A DNA stretch of 5,140 bases from DASQPA01 sp035644215 (GTDB lineage Bacteria > Acidobacteriota > Thermoanaerobaculia > Multivoradales > UBA5704), in contig DASQPA010000380.1 in the NCBI GenBank assembly GCA_035644215.1, forward strand, positions 1 to 5,140. Direction: 5' to 3'. A program made the position numbers and the translations under genes. Below the pieces are notes generated by a model. That model was not told where the DNA came from and did no database searches. It saw only the letters and a list, made by a program, of their open reading frames with translations. Position 1 is the stretch's first letter; each line of letters begins with the position of its first letter. Below are positions 1 through 4,953 of the stretch, in pieces.

Positions 1-221
1 GCGAGCTCGCGGCCGGCGAGCGCTGGTCCCGCGCCAGATTCCGGGTCCAAGGCCAGGCCCTCTCCGCCGGGCTCAACCGGGTGACCCTCCACTGGCCGCT
101 CACGGTGACCGACGGCGACACCGCCCTCGCCCAGGTGATCGCCCGCCTGGAGCAGGGGATCGCCGCCGACCTCCATCCGGTTTTCGGCGAGGTGTTCTCG
201 CTGCGCGTTCAGCCGCGGTAG
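1..221 (+). CDS. C-terminal 72 residues of an unidentified protein (5' end outside window)
   Basis: An open frame enters from the left edge (codons begin at position 3) and ends with TAG at 219-221. The visible tail begins ELAAGERWSRARFRV and ends FSLRVQPR. It contains a stretch that looks like beta strands (RFRVQGQALSAGLNRVTLHWPL), then an amphipathic helix (TALAQVIARLEQGIAADL) and a final hydrophobic strand. Codon use is strongly G/C at third positions, as in the other genes here, which supports real coding. The 'L-x-x-GLNRVTLHWP' phrase resembles a beta-sandwich segment in C-terminal domains of extracytoplasmic enzymes, but I cannot name the family from 72 residues. No membrane segment or catalytic motif is visible. 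The next gene downstream is on the opposite strand, 808 bp away, so this gene ends its transcription unit. Confidence is good that it is coding and poor on function. Confidence 0.75.
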   Translation, partial: ELAAGERWSRARFRVQGQALSAGLNRVTLHWPLTVTDGDTALAQVIARLEQGIAADLHPVFGEVFSLRVQPR

Positions 222-238
222 GTCGGGGCGTTCGTCCT

Positions 239-284
239 TGGGTCCTTTGGAGTCAGGGCCTCTCATCCGAGCGCGGAGGACCCA
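239..284. repeat. 8-bp inverted repeat downstream of the first gene, weak terminator candidate
   Basis: TGGGTCCT at 239-246 is exactly complementary to AGGACCCA at 277-284, with a 30-base loop. It starts 18 bp after the first gene's stop, where a terminator would be expected. The loop is long and no T-tract follows, so it is not a canonical intrinsic terminator. It could be chance. Confidence 0.25.
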
Positions 285-370
285 GCCTGAGGGCGGAGAA
301 AGGGAAATTTGTGCCCGAGCCGTGACACTCGCCGCGACCGCCCGCGGCTCGTCCGTCCCTCGGGCGAGCC

Positions 371-389
371 GTGTGCTGGTATAGCACGC
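371..389. repeat. Small hairpin in intergenic region
   Basis: GTGCT (373-377) pairs with AGCAC (383-387) across a GGTAT loop. One G-U pair and one further G-C pair extend the stem outward to seven pairs. No T-tract follows. The function is unknown and the stem is short enough to be chance. Confidence 0.25.
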
Positions 390-506
390 GTCGAGCGCCC
401 GTCCTTCACTCCTCCAGAGGATCGAAACGCTGGGCTCCCTGCCAGAGACCGAGGCGCGCTGGGTCGCTCTCTCGATCGCGTTGCGAGGTCGCGGGGAAAG
501 CGGCCC

Positions 507-528
507 GATTGGAACTGGATTGGAACTG
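507..528. repeat. Tandem pair of 11-bp repeat GATTGGAACTG (copy 1)
   Basis: GATTGGAACTG occurs twice head-to-tail at 507-517 and 518-528. The same pair recurs exactly 120 bp downstream at 627-648. An 11-bp period is about one turn of the DNA helix, so both half-sites would face the same side. The flanks of the two copies are not otherwise similar, so this is not a longer duplicated segment. Confidence 0.7.
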
Positions 529-626
529 GCCGAGAGTCGAGCGCCCCGGAGCCCACCTCATGTCCAGTGCGCCAAGTGCTTCCGTTACAAGGACTTGGAC
601 TCTGTAGACACAGCCGTCGGGACCAG

Positions 627-648
627 GATTGGAACTGGATTGGAACCA
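627..648. repeat. Tandem pair of 11-bp repeat GATTGGAACTG (copy 2)
   Basis: The first unit, 627-637, is identical to those of copy 1. The second, 638-648, is GATTGGAACCA and differs only in its last two bases. The first 20 bases of the pair match copy 1 exactly. The exact 120-bp distance from copy 1 is visible in the sequence, but its meaning is unknown. Confidence 0.7.
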
Positions 649-821
649 GCTTGGCGTCATGAGCGGGACCTCGGGCGTTCGCTTCCCGCGAACCAACGCG
701 CCGCCTTAGTGGCGCCGCGAGTATGGATGCGGCCCGCGAGCCGGAGCTCCCGAAGAAGAACGCGGAGATCATTCTTGCTCGCTTCCGGCAGTGCCCTGAA
801 CAGAATTTCGAAGCAACGACT

Positions 822-947
822 CGTTGTACTGGTTCAACGGCTCGTTGTACAGGTACAACGTCACGTTTACACCGCGCGAAGCTTCGTTGTACCGGTACAA
901 AGTGACGTTCACGCGGTACGACGACCCGTCTTGCCGGTACGCCTCGC
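822..947. repeat. Array A: six degenerate 21-bp tandem units with palindromic core
   Basis: Units begin at 822, 843, 864, 885, 906 and 927, each 21 bp and each starting CGT. A seventh, weaker unit may follow at 948. Units 1, 2 and 4 carry a near-palindrome of the form CGTTGTAC-NN-GTACAACG. In unit 4 the core TTGTACCGGTACAA (887-900) is a perfect 14-bp palindrome. In unit 2 (843-860) the 8-bp arms are exact around a 2-base spacer, and unit 1 (822-839) has one arm mismatch. Units 3, 5 and 6 have lost much of the dyad but keep the period. The array starts 83 bp beyond the permease stop, and its palindrome centres are spaced in multiples of 21 bp, so they lie on one helical face. No spacers of CRISPR type are present. 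Confidence 0.85.
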
Positions 948-1029
948 CGATGCGCCAGCAGATCGCGCTCAGCGTCGGCGTGGCGGCGGGCGTCGGCGTC
1001 GTGGCGCCCCTTCCCCTGCCCGCGCTGCC

Positions 1030-3483
1030 TTACTGGTAGCGCAGCGCCTGCTGCGGCTCGACCGTCGCCGCCCGGCGCGCCGAGATCAGGGTGGCCAGGA
1101 GGGCGATCGCGGCGAGCAGCACCGGCAGGGCGACGAAGGCCACCGGATCGGTGGCGCCCACCCCGTAGAGGAAGCTCGCGATCAGCCGGGTGCTGAGCGC
1201 GGCGCCCAGGAGGCCGACGACGAGGCCGACCAGGACCGAGCCCATGCTCTGCTTCAGGACCAGCCCGAGCACGTCCTCGCGCTGGGCGCCGAGCGCCATG
1301 CGGATGCCGATCTCCTGCCGCCGCTGGCTCACCTTGTAGGCCGAGATGCCGTAGATCCCGATCAGCGCCAGGATGAGCGCCAGGACGCCGAACATGGCGA
1401 TCAGCGCCGCCGCGATGCGCGGCGCCCAGAGCGCCTCGTCGATGACCTGCGGCATGGTCTTGACGTTGACCAGGGGGAGCGAGGTGTCGAGCGACTGCAC
1501 GGCGCCGCGGACGGTGCCCAGGAGGGTGGCCGGATCGCCCTGGGTGCGGACGTGGAGGGTGAGGTTCCAGTCCGGCACCTGGCCGAAGAGGAAGTACATG
1601 TAGGGCCGGGGGCTCTCGCCCAGGCTGTCGTACTTGCCGTCCTTGGCGACGCCGATCACCTCGAACGGCTGCCCCGGCAGGTTGAACAGGGTGAAGTGCT
1701 GGCCGACCGCGCTCTGGCCGGGCCAGAAGCGCCGCGCCAGCGGCTCGTTGATCACCACCCAGCCGAGCGGGCTGGGCTCCAGGTCCGCGGCGTTGAAGTC
1801 GCGGCCCTCGAGGAGCGGGATGCCCAGGGTGTCGAAGTAGCCCAGGCCGACGGTGTTGGTCCGCACCTCGAGGCCGCTCTCGGTCGTCTGCCCGGGGACG
1901 ATGACGCTGCTGATGCTGCCGCCCTCGGCCAGCCGCAGGTGGTTGGCGACCGAGGCGGAGCGCACGCCGGGAATGGCCTGGACCCGCTCGACCAGGCGGC
2001 TGACGAAGTTCTCCGAGTGCGCCCGGTCGTAGCCCAGGATGCCGAGGTCGAAGGACATCACCAGCAGGTGCTTGCTGTCGAAGCCGGGGTCGATCTCCTG
2101 CGCCCGCTCTAGGCTGCGCAGGAAGAGCCCGGCGCCGGTCAGGGCGATCACCGCGAGCGCGGTCTGGACGGTCAAGAAGGCGTTGTGGAGGAGGAACCGG
2201 CGCCGTCCCGTGCCGGCGGCCGGCATCACCTGGTCCTTGAGCGCCGACACCAGGTCCGGCCGGGTCACCTGGAGGGCCGGCACCAGACCGAAGACGAGGA
2301 CGGTCACCAGGCAGAGGCCGAGGGTGAAGGCGAGCACCCGGGCGTCGGGGCTCAGGTCGAGGCTCTCGGGGAAGGAGCTGGGCCGCAGCCGCCAGAGGGC
2401 GCGGGCCGCCCAGAAGGAGAGGAGTAGGCCGGTCACGCCGCCGAACAGGGAGAGCAGACCGCTCTCGGTCAGCAGCTGGCGGATGAGGCGCGAGCGGCGG
2501 GTTCCCATCGCCAGCCGGATGGCGATCTCCTTGCGCCGGGTGTCGGCGCGCGCCAGGAGCAGATTGGCGACGTTGGCGCAGGCGATGAGCAGCACCAGGC
2601 CCACGACCACCATGAGGAGCTGGGCGGCGTGCACGTACTTGCCGTACTGGTTGGGATTGATCCGCGACTCGATGAGCGGCGTGACCACCGCCAGGCGCCC
2701 GCCGTTGGGGCGCGGGTACTCCTGCTCGAGCTGCTTCGACAGGGCGTAGGTCGCGAGCGCCGCCTGCTGCCGGCTGACCCCCGGCTTGAGGCGCGCCACC
2801 AGGTTCAAGATCTTCGTCCGGCGCTTCTCGAAGACGATGCTGACCTCGCCGGAGAGGATCTGCTTGTTCATCATGATCGGCACCCAGAGGGCGGCCGGGC
2901 GCAGCAGGTGCAAGCCGGAGAAGCTCTGCGGCGCGATCCCGATCACGGTGAACTTCCGGCCGTTGAGCACGATGCTCTTGCCGACCATGTCGGGGTCGCC
3001 GTTGAACCGGTGCTTCCACAGGCTGTCGCTCAGCACCACCACCGGGTGGCTCCCCGGCGTCCTATCCTCCTCGGGCAGGAAGGTGCGCCCGCGCGCGGCC
3101 TTCACCCCGAGCACGTCGAAGAAGTTGCCGGAGACGATCTCGCCGTTCAGCTTTTCGGGCTGCCCCTCGCGGCCCAGGGCCACCGGGGCCGGGCGGTAGG
3201 CGGCGAGGCCGGAGAAGGACTTGCCGCGCTCGCGATAATCCTTGTAATTGAGGAACGAGGTGGGGAAGAGCCCCTGGATCTCGCCGTCGGTATGGTAAAT
3301 GGCGACCAGCTGCTGGGGGTTGTCGACCGGGATCGGGCGTAGCAGAATGGCGTTGATACACGAAAAAATCGTCGCGTTGGCGCCGATCCCGAGGCCCAGG
3401 GAGAGCACCGCGACGAGCGTGAAGCCCGGTTTCTTGAGCAGGGTTCGCAGGGCGAACCGCAGGTCTTGCAGCAACGTCTCCAT
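1030..3483 (-). CDS. ADOP-type duplicated orphan ABC permease (MacB/FtsX-like), 817 aa
   Basis: This is a full-length inner-membrane permease of the MacB/FtsX superfamily. The order is a membrane helix at residues 19-41, a MacB-type periplasmic core domain at about 45-245, an FtsX-type three-helix block at about 286-405, a second helix at about 436-456 with a second core domain to about 650, and a second FtsX block at about 690-810, giving eight membrane helices. The two halves carry matching cytoplasmic coupling segments, RRKEIAIRLAMGTRRSRL (316-333) and RRQEIGIRMALGAQREDVL (721-739). The opening DLRFALRTLLKKPGFTLVAVLSLGLGIGAN and the ending VEPQQALRY are typical of ADOP proteins, and the length is normal for them. 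No ATPase gene lies within the window, hence 'orphan', and no PadR-type regulator is adjacent. The ATG at 3483 has GGAGG at 3492-3488, four bases upstream. The substrate is unknown; relatives export macrolides, peptides or lipoproteins. The family call is secure; the transport role is inferred. Confidence 0.95.
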   Translation of the reverse strand: METLLQDLRFALRTLLKKPGFTLVAVLSLGLGIGANATIFSCINAILLRPIPVDNPQQLVAIYHTDGEIQGLFPTSFLNYKDYRERGKSFSGLAAYRPAPVALGREGQPEKLNGEIVSGNFFDVLGVKAARGRTFLPEEDRTPGSHPVVVLSDSLWKHRFNGDPDMVGKSIVLNGRKFTVIGIAPQSFSGLHLLRPAALWVPIMMNKQILSGEVSIVFEKRRTKILNLVARLKPGVSRQQAALATYALSKQLEQEYPRPNGGRLAVVTPLIESRINPNQYGKYVHAAQLLMVVVGLVLLIACANVANLLLARADTRRKEIAIRLAMGTRRSRLIRQLLTESGLLSLFGGVTGLLLSFWAARALWRLRPSSFPESLDLSPDARVLAFTLGLCLVTVLVFGLVPALQVTRPDLVSALKDQVMPAAGTGRRRFLLHNAFLTVQTALAVIALTGAGLFLRSLERAQEIDPGFDSKHLLVMSFDLGILGYDRAHSENFVSRLVERVQAIPGVRSASVANHLRLAEGGSISSVIVPGQTTESGLEVRTNTVGLGYFDTLGIPLLEGRDFNAADLEPSPLGWVVINEPLARRFWPGQSAVGQHFTLFNLPGQPFEVIGVAKDGKYDSLGESPRPYMYFLFGQVPDWNLTLHVRTQGDPATLLGTVRGAVQSLDTSLPLVNVKTMPQVIDEALWAPRIAAALIAMFGVLALILALIGIYGISAYKVSQRRQEIGIRMALGAQREDVLGLVLKQSMGSVLVGLVVGLLGAALSTRLIASFLYGVGATDPVAFVALPVLLAAIALLATLISARRAATVEPQQALRYQ

Positions 3484-3487
3484 GCAG

Positions 3488-3492
3488 CCTCC
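3488..3492 (-). promoter_or_regulatory. Ribosome-binding site of the ADOP gene
   Basis: The minus strand reads GGAGG here, four bases before the ATG at 3483. It confirms this start over an out-of-frame ATG at 3494. A small hairpin (GGCGC 3503-3507 with GCGCC 3513-3517) lies just upstream in the leader. Confidence 0.75.
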
Positions 3493-3538
3493 ACTGTCGC
3501 TCGGCGCCAGGAGCGCCTTCGGAATGAAGGGAAGTCTA

Positions 3539-3552
3539 ACCCGCGCGCGGGT
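3539..3552. promoter_or_regulatory. Perfect 14-bp palindrome ACCCGCGCGCGGGT in divergent promoter region
   Basis: The sequence is exactly its own reverse complement. It ends four bases before the rightward -35 hexamer and would fall in the 5' leader of the leftward permease transcript. It could be an operator for a dimeric repressor or a leader hairpin. No regulator gene is visible in the window. Confidence 0.45.
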
Positions 3553-3555
3553 CGG

Positions 3556-3583
3556 TTGACACCCCGGGGAGCTGGATTATAAG
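3556..3583 (+). promoter_or_regulatory. Sigma-70-like promoter for the membrane protein gene
   Basis: A perfect -35 hexamer TTGACA (3556-3561) is followed after 16 bp by TATAAG (3578-3583), which matches the -10 consensus at five of six positions. Transcription would begin near 3590, giving a leader of about 55 bases to the ATG at 3646. CCCCGGGG, a perfect 8-bp palindrome, fills 3562-3569 within the spacer. The AT-rich -10 stands out strongly from its GC-rich surroundings. Confidence 0.7.
3576..3581 (-). promoter_or_regulatory. Divergent -10 element (TATAAT) for the ADOP gene
   Basis: Read on the minus strand, 3581-3576 is a perfect TATAAT. It overlaps the rightward -10 because both lie around the 12-bp palindrome TATAAGCTTATA (3578-3589). 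A start near 3569 would leave a leader of about 86 bases before the permease ATG. No good -35 is seen at the usual distance (GGTTTT at 17 bp), so this is weaker than the rightward promoter. Confidence 0.45.
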
Positions 3584-3645
3584 CTTATAGCGGTTCCCAA
3601 AACCTCTTCTCGATCGCCGACGAGCTTCTCTGTTCTCCCCCTCCC

Positions 3646-4125
3646 ATGACTCCCTTTGAGCGCTGGTCCAACCATGTGTCCACTCTGCTCGTGGGCGGCA
3701 CCGGGATCGTCTACGCGGTCTTCCGCTATCTGGTGAAGCCGGCCGATCCCTATGCGGTGGTCAACCATCCGCTCCAGCCCTTCGTGCAGCACGCACACGT
3801 CGTCGTGGCGCCGCTCCTGGTGTTCGCCGTGGGGCTGGTGTGGCAGCGCCACGTCTCTCCCCGCCTCTGGCTGCGCGGCTTCCCGCGCCGGTTCTCCGGT
3901 CTCGAGATGGTCCTCACCCTGGTGCCCATGGTCGCCTCCGGCTATCTGCTGCAGGTGGCGACCGACGAGTCCTGGCGCAAGGTGTGGGTCGCGATCCACC
4001 TCGCCGCCTCCGCGCTGTGGATCGTCGGCTACGTCGTGCACCAGCTGTCGGAAGCCACGCGCGGACCCGAGGGGCGCCGGAAGTTTCCGTTCTGGCGCCC
4101 GCCGCACCACAAGCTCCGCGTCTGA
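3646..4125 (+). CDS. Four-helix membrane protein with conserved-looking histidines (cytochrome b-like?), 159 aa
   Basis: This small integral membrane protein has four hydrophobic helices at about residues 10-30, 49-67, 84-104 and 112-132, then a basic tail (RRKFPFWRPPHHKLRV). Histidines lie at helix ends or inside helices: H10, H41, H49, H51, H118 and H132. H118 and H132 sit in helix 4 with thirteen residues between them, the spacing used by diheme cytochrome b helices. Together with the four-helix layout this suggests a small b-type cytochrome or DUF4405-like protein, but heme binding is inference and partner histidines on another helix are less clear. The ATG at 3646 is the only sensible start: the frame is closed by a stop at 3580 and has no other ATG or GTG. 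No Shine-Dalgarno precedes it; the leader is pyrimidine-rich. A strong promoter lies at 3556-3583. The neighbour on the right is convergent. No other redox gene is nearby to support the role. Confidence 0.85.
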   Translation: MTPFERWSNHVSTLLVGGTGIVYAVFRYLVKPADPYAVVNHPLQPFVQHAHVVVAPLLVFAVGLVWQRHVSPRLWLRGFPRRFSGLEMVLTLVPMVASGYLLQVATDESWRKVWVAIHLAASALWIVGYVVHQLSEATRGPEGRRKFPFWRPPHHKLRV

Positions 4126-4129
4126 AGAC

Positions 4130-4633
4130 CTACCAAGTATTGGGCTTCGCGGCCGCGGTCTTGGCGGCGGGGCCGGCCTTGGACGCGGCGTCGTGCAACG
4201 CCCGCTTCAGGAGGTCGGCCTGCTTCTGCCCCTCGGCGCCGGCGTGCTGGAGCTTGTCGAGCTCCTCGAGAGCCGCCTGGAGGTACGCCTCGCCCAGGTA
4301 TTCGCGGGCCTGGGGGAAGTTCGGGCGCAGCGCGAGGGCGCGGTAGTAGTTGTTGAGCGCGTCCTGGGTCTTACCCAGCTTGCGCTGGGTGTAGGCCAGC
4401 ATGTTGAGGACGTCGGGATTGTTCTTCTCCGCCTGGTTCGCCTTCTCGAACAGCGGCAGCGCCTGGGCGAACTGGTTCGCCTGGACCGCGGCCACGCCCT
4501 GCTTGTAGAGATCGGAGCCGGCGGCCGTCGCCGGCTCCTTGAAGGTGTTTCGGCTCGCCTCGATCCCGGCGGCGAAGCCGCAGCAGACGAGGAGGAGAGG
4601 AAGGACGCGCGTCACAGAACTTTTCTTCAGCAC
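4130..4633 (-). CDS. Exported TPR-repeat protein, 167 aa
   Basis: The product begins MLKKSSVTRVLPLLLVCCGFAAGIEA, a signal peptide with a basic n-region and a hydrophobic core, so it is probably periplasmic. The paired cysteines do not form a standard lipobox. TPR 1 spans about residues 40-73 and TPR 2 about 74-107 (NMLAYTQRKLGKTQDALNNYYRALALRPN), with the usual Leu/Gly/Tyr, Ala and Pro positions. A third repeat starts at 108 (AREYLGEAYLQAALEELDKL) and its second half is irregular. An Ala/Lys-rich tail follows. Its layout resembles a family of small secreted TPR proteins of about 150-170 residues; these act as protein-binding scaffolds and no enzymatic role is expected. I place the start at GTG 4633 because GGAGGT lies seven bases upstream. 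A TTG at 4648 would add five residues but overlaps that site. The stop is four bases from the stop of the convergent membrane protein gene. The partner is unknown. Confidence 0.9.
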   Translation of the reverse strand: MLKKSSVTRVLPLLLVCCGFAAGIEASRNTFKEPATAAGSDLYKQGVAAVQANQFAQALPLFEKANQAEKNNPDVLNMLAYTQRKLGKTQDALNNYYRALALRPNFPQAREYLGEAYLQAALEELDKLQHAGAEGQKQADLLKRALHDAASKAGPAAKTAAAKPNTW

Positions 4634-4640
4634 AAGAATG

Positions 4641-4646
4641 ACCTCC
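4641..4646 (-). promoter_or_regulatory. Ribosome-binding site deciding a GTG start
   Basis: The minus strand reads GGAGGT at 4646-4641, seven bases before GTG 4633-4631. This is near-ideal spacing and argues against the in-frame TTG at 4648, whose codon overlaps the site. Confidence 0.8.
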
Positions 4647-4665
4647 AAAGATTCCGTACCGGGGG

Positions 4666-4671
4666 ATTATA
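4666..4671 (-). promoter_or_regulatory. -10 element (TATAAT) of the TPR gene promoter
   Basis: The minus strand at 4671-4666 is a perfect TATAAT inside GC-rich DNA. Transcription would start near 4659 and give a leader of about 26 bases that includes the ribosome-binding site. At 16-18 bp upstream no hexamer matches TTGACA well (TGTTCA at 16 bp has three of six), so this promoter may need an activator or an alternative sigma factor. Confidence 0.55.
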
Positions 4672-4695
4672 CCCGGCCGAGGAACGGTGAACACG

Positions 4696-4763
4696 GGAGC
4701 TCCTACGGGGATCGAGGGGCTGTTTCGACGGATTGGGGAGCTCCACGGTGAAGTAGGAGCTCC
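4696..4763. repeat. 11-bp inverted repeat with three GGAGCTCC palindromes upstream of the TPR promoter
   Basis: GGAGCTCCTAC (4696-4706) is the exact reverse complement of GTAGGAGCTCC (4753-4763). A third GGAGCTCC lies between them at 4737-4744. Each octamer is itself a perfect palindrome. Relative to a predicted start near 4659 they lie about 37 to 104 bp upstream, suitable for an activator or looping regulator. The octamer also occurs at 743-750. Function is inferred only from symmetry and position. Confidence 0.55.
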
Positions 4764-4771
4764 GCAGGGCA

Positions 4772-4876
4772 ACCCAGGACAGAAGTAGGCTTATCGAGGA
4801 CAGGAGTAGGGCTACTGAAGACCGAAACCGGTCCACCGAGGACGGAAGTGTGGCCACCGAGGACGGAAGTGGGGCC
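4772..4876. repeat. Array B: five degenerate 21-bp tandem units
   Basis: Units start at 4772, 4793, 4814, 4835 and 4856. The last two differ at a single base. All share the pattern A-C/T-C-N-A-R-GAC-N-G-R-A near their starts (for example ACCGAGGACGGAAG). Divergence increases toward the TPR gene, as expected of an ageing array. Read on the minus strand the units give a heptad pattern such as VAPLPSS-VATLPSS, and on the plus strand PRTEVGP-like heptads. The period of 21 keeps every frame in register, so this is no proof of translation. Confidence 0.85.
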
Positions 4877-4953
4877 ACCATCGCCGCCGCCCTGGAACGG
4901 AGTGAGGGCCTACTCCGGCCAGCGGGGGTGTCGCGGGGACGCCCGAAACGTCT
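4877..4953. other. Spacer between arrays B and C
   Basis: These 77 bp separate the two arrays. I see no gene, promoter or clear repeat here. A GTG at 4902 opens a plus-strand frame that runs through array C to the window end. Confidence 0.4.

Larger units (their letters stand above)
222..1029. other. 808-bp intergenic region between convergent genes, repeat-rich, no convincing gene
   Basis: This gap lies between the stop of the partial gene at 221 and the stop of the permease at 1030, so both flanking genes run into it. Open frames exist on both strands, but they have arbitrary composition (Arg/Pro/Gln-rich), no ribosome-binding sites, and in the longest cases they run through the permease gene. 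What the region does hold is an 8-bp inverted repeat just after the first gene, a small hairpin at 371-389, two pairs of 11-bp direct repeats, a GGAGCTCC palindrome at 743-750 (the same octamer occurs three times at 4696-4763), and a 21-bp tandem array at 822-947. The base composition is less G/C-biased than in the genes. A decayed gene or a non-coding RNA cannot be excluded. Confidence 0.6.

Noticed and set aside
529..626. Insertion sequence or small mobile element bounded by the 11-bp repeat pairs
   Set aside because: The bounding repeats are direct, not inverted, there is no transposase, and there is no matching target duplication outside them.
723..905. A 60-codon plus-strand frame ending in heptads such as RCTGSTA-RCTGTTS
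   Set aside because: The heptads are simply the translation of the 21-bp array A, and the start has no ribosome-binding site. The first half reads somewhat protein-like, so it remains a faint possibility.
481..2112. A 543-codon plus-strand frame crossing the intergenic region and the permease
   Set aside because: Its product is low-complexity (Arg/Asp/Gln/His-rich), it has no ribosome-binding site, and it is antisense to a confidently identified gene.
263..3019. A 918-codon open frame on the minus strand
   Set aside because: It lies mostly inside the permease gene in another frame, and its product is Arg/Pro/Gly/Ala-rich with no domain. Long shadow frames are normal in high-GC DNA. The permease frame shows clear family sequence throughout.
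4..4650. tRNA, rRNA or riboswitch
   Set aside because: No cloverleaf, rRNA core or recognisable riboswitch motif was seen on either strand by reading. A covariance-model search (Infernal against Rfam) would be the decisive test.
3752..4690. A 312-codon plus-strand frame over the membrane protein and TPR genes
   Set aside because: It is out of frame with both real genes, Ser/Arg- then Leu/Glu/Gly-rich, and antisense to the TPR gene.
4627..4881. An 84-codon minus-strand frame with VAPLPSS/VATLPSS heptads
   Set aside because: It is the translation of array B continued through the TPR gene's promoter and ribosome-binding site. There is no start signal and the composition comes from the repeat.
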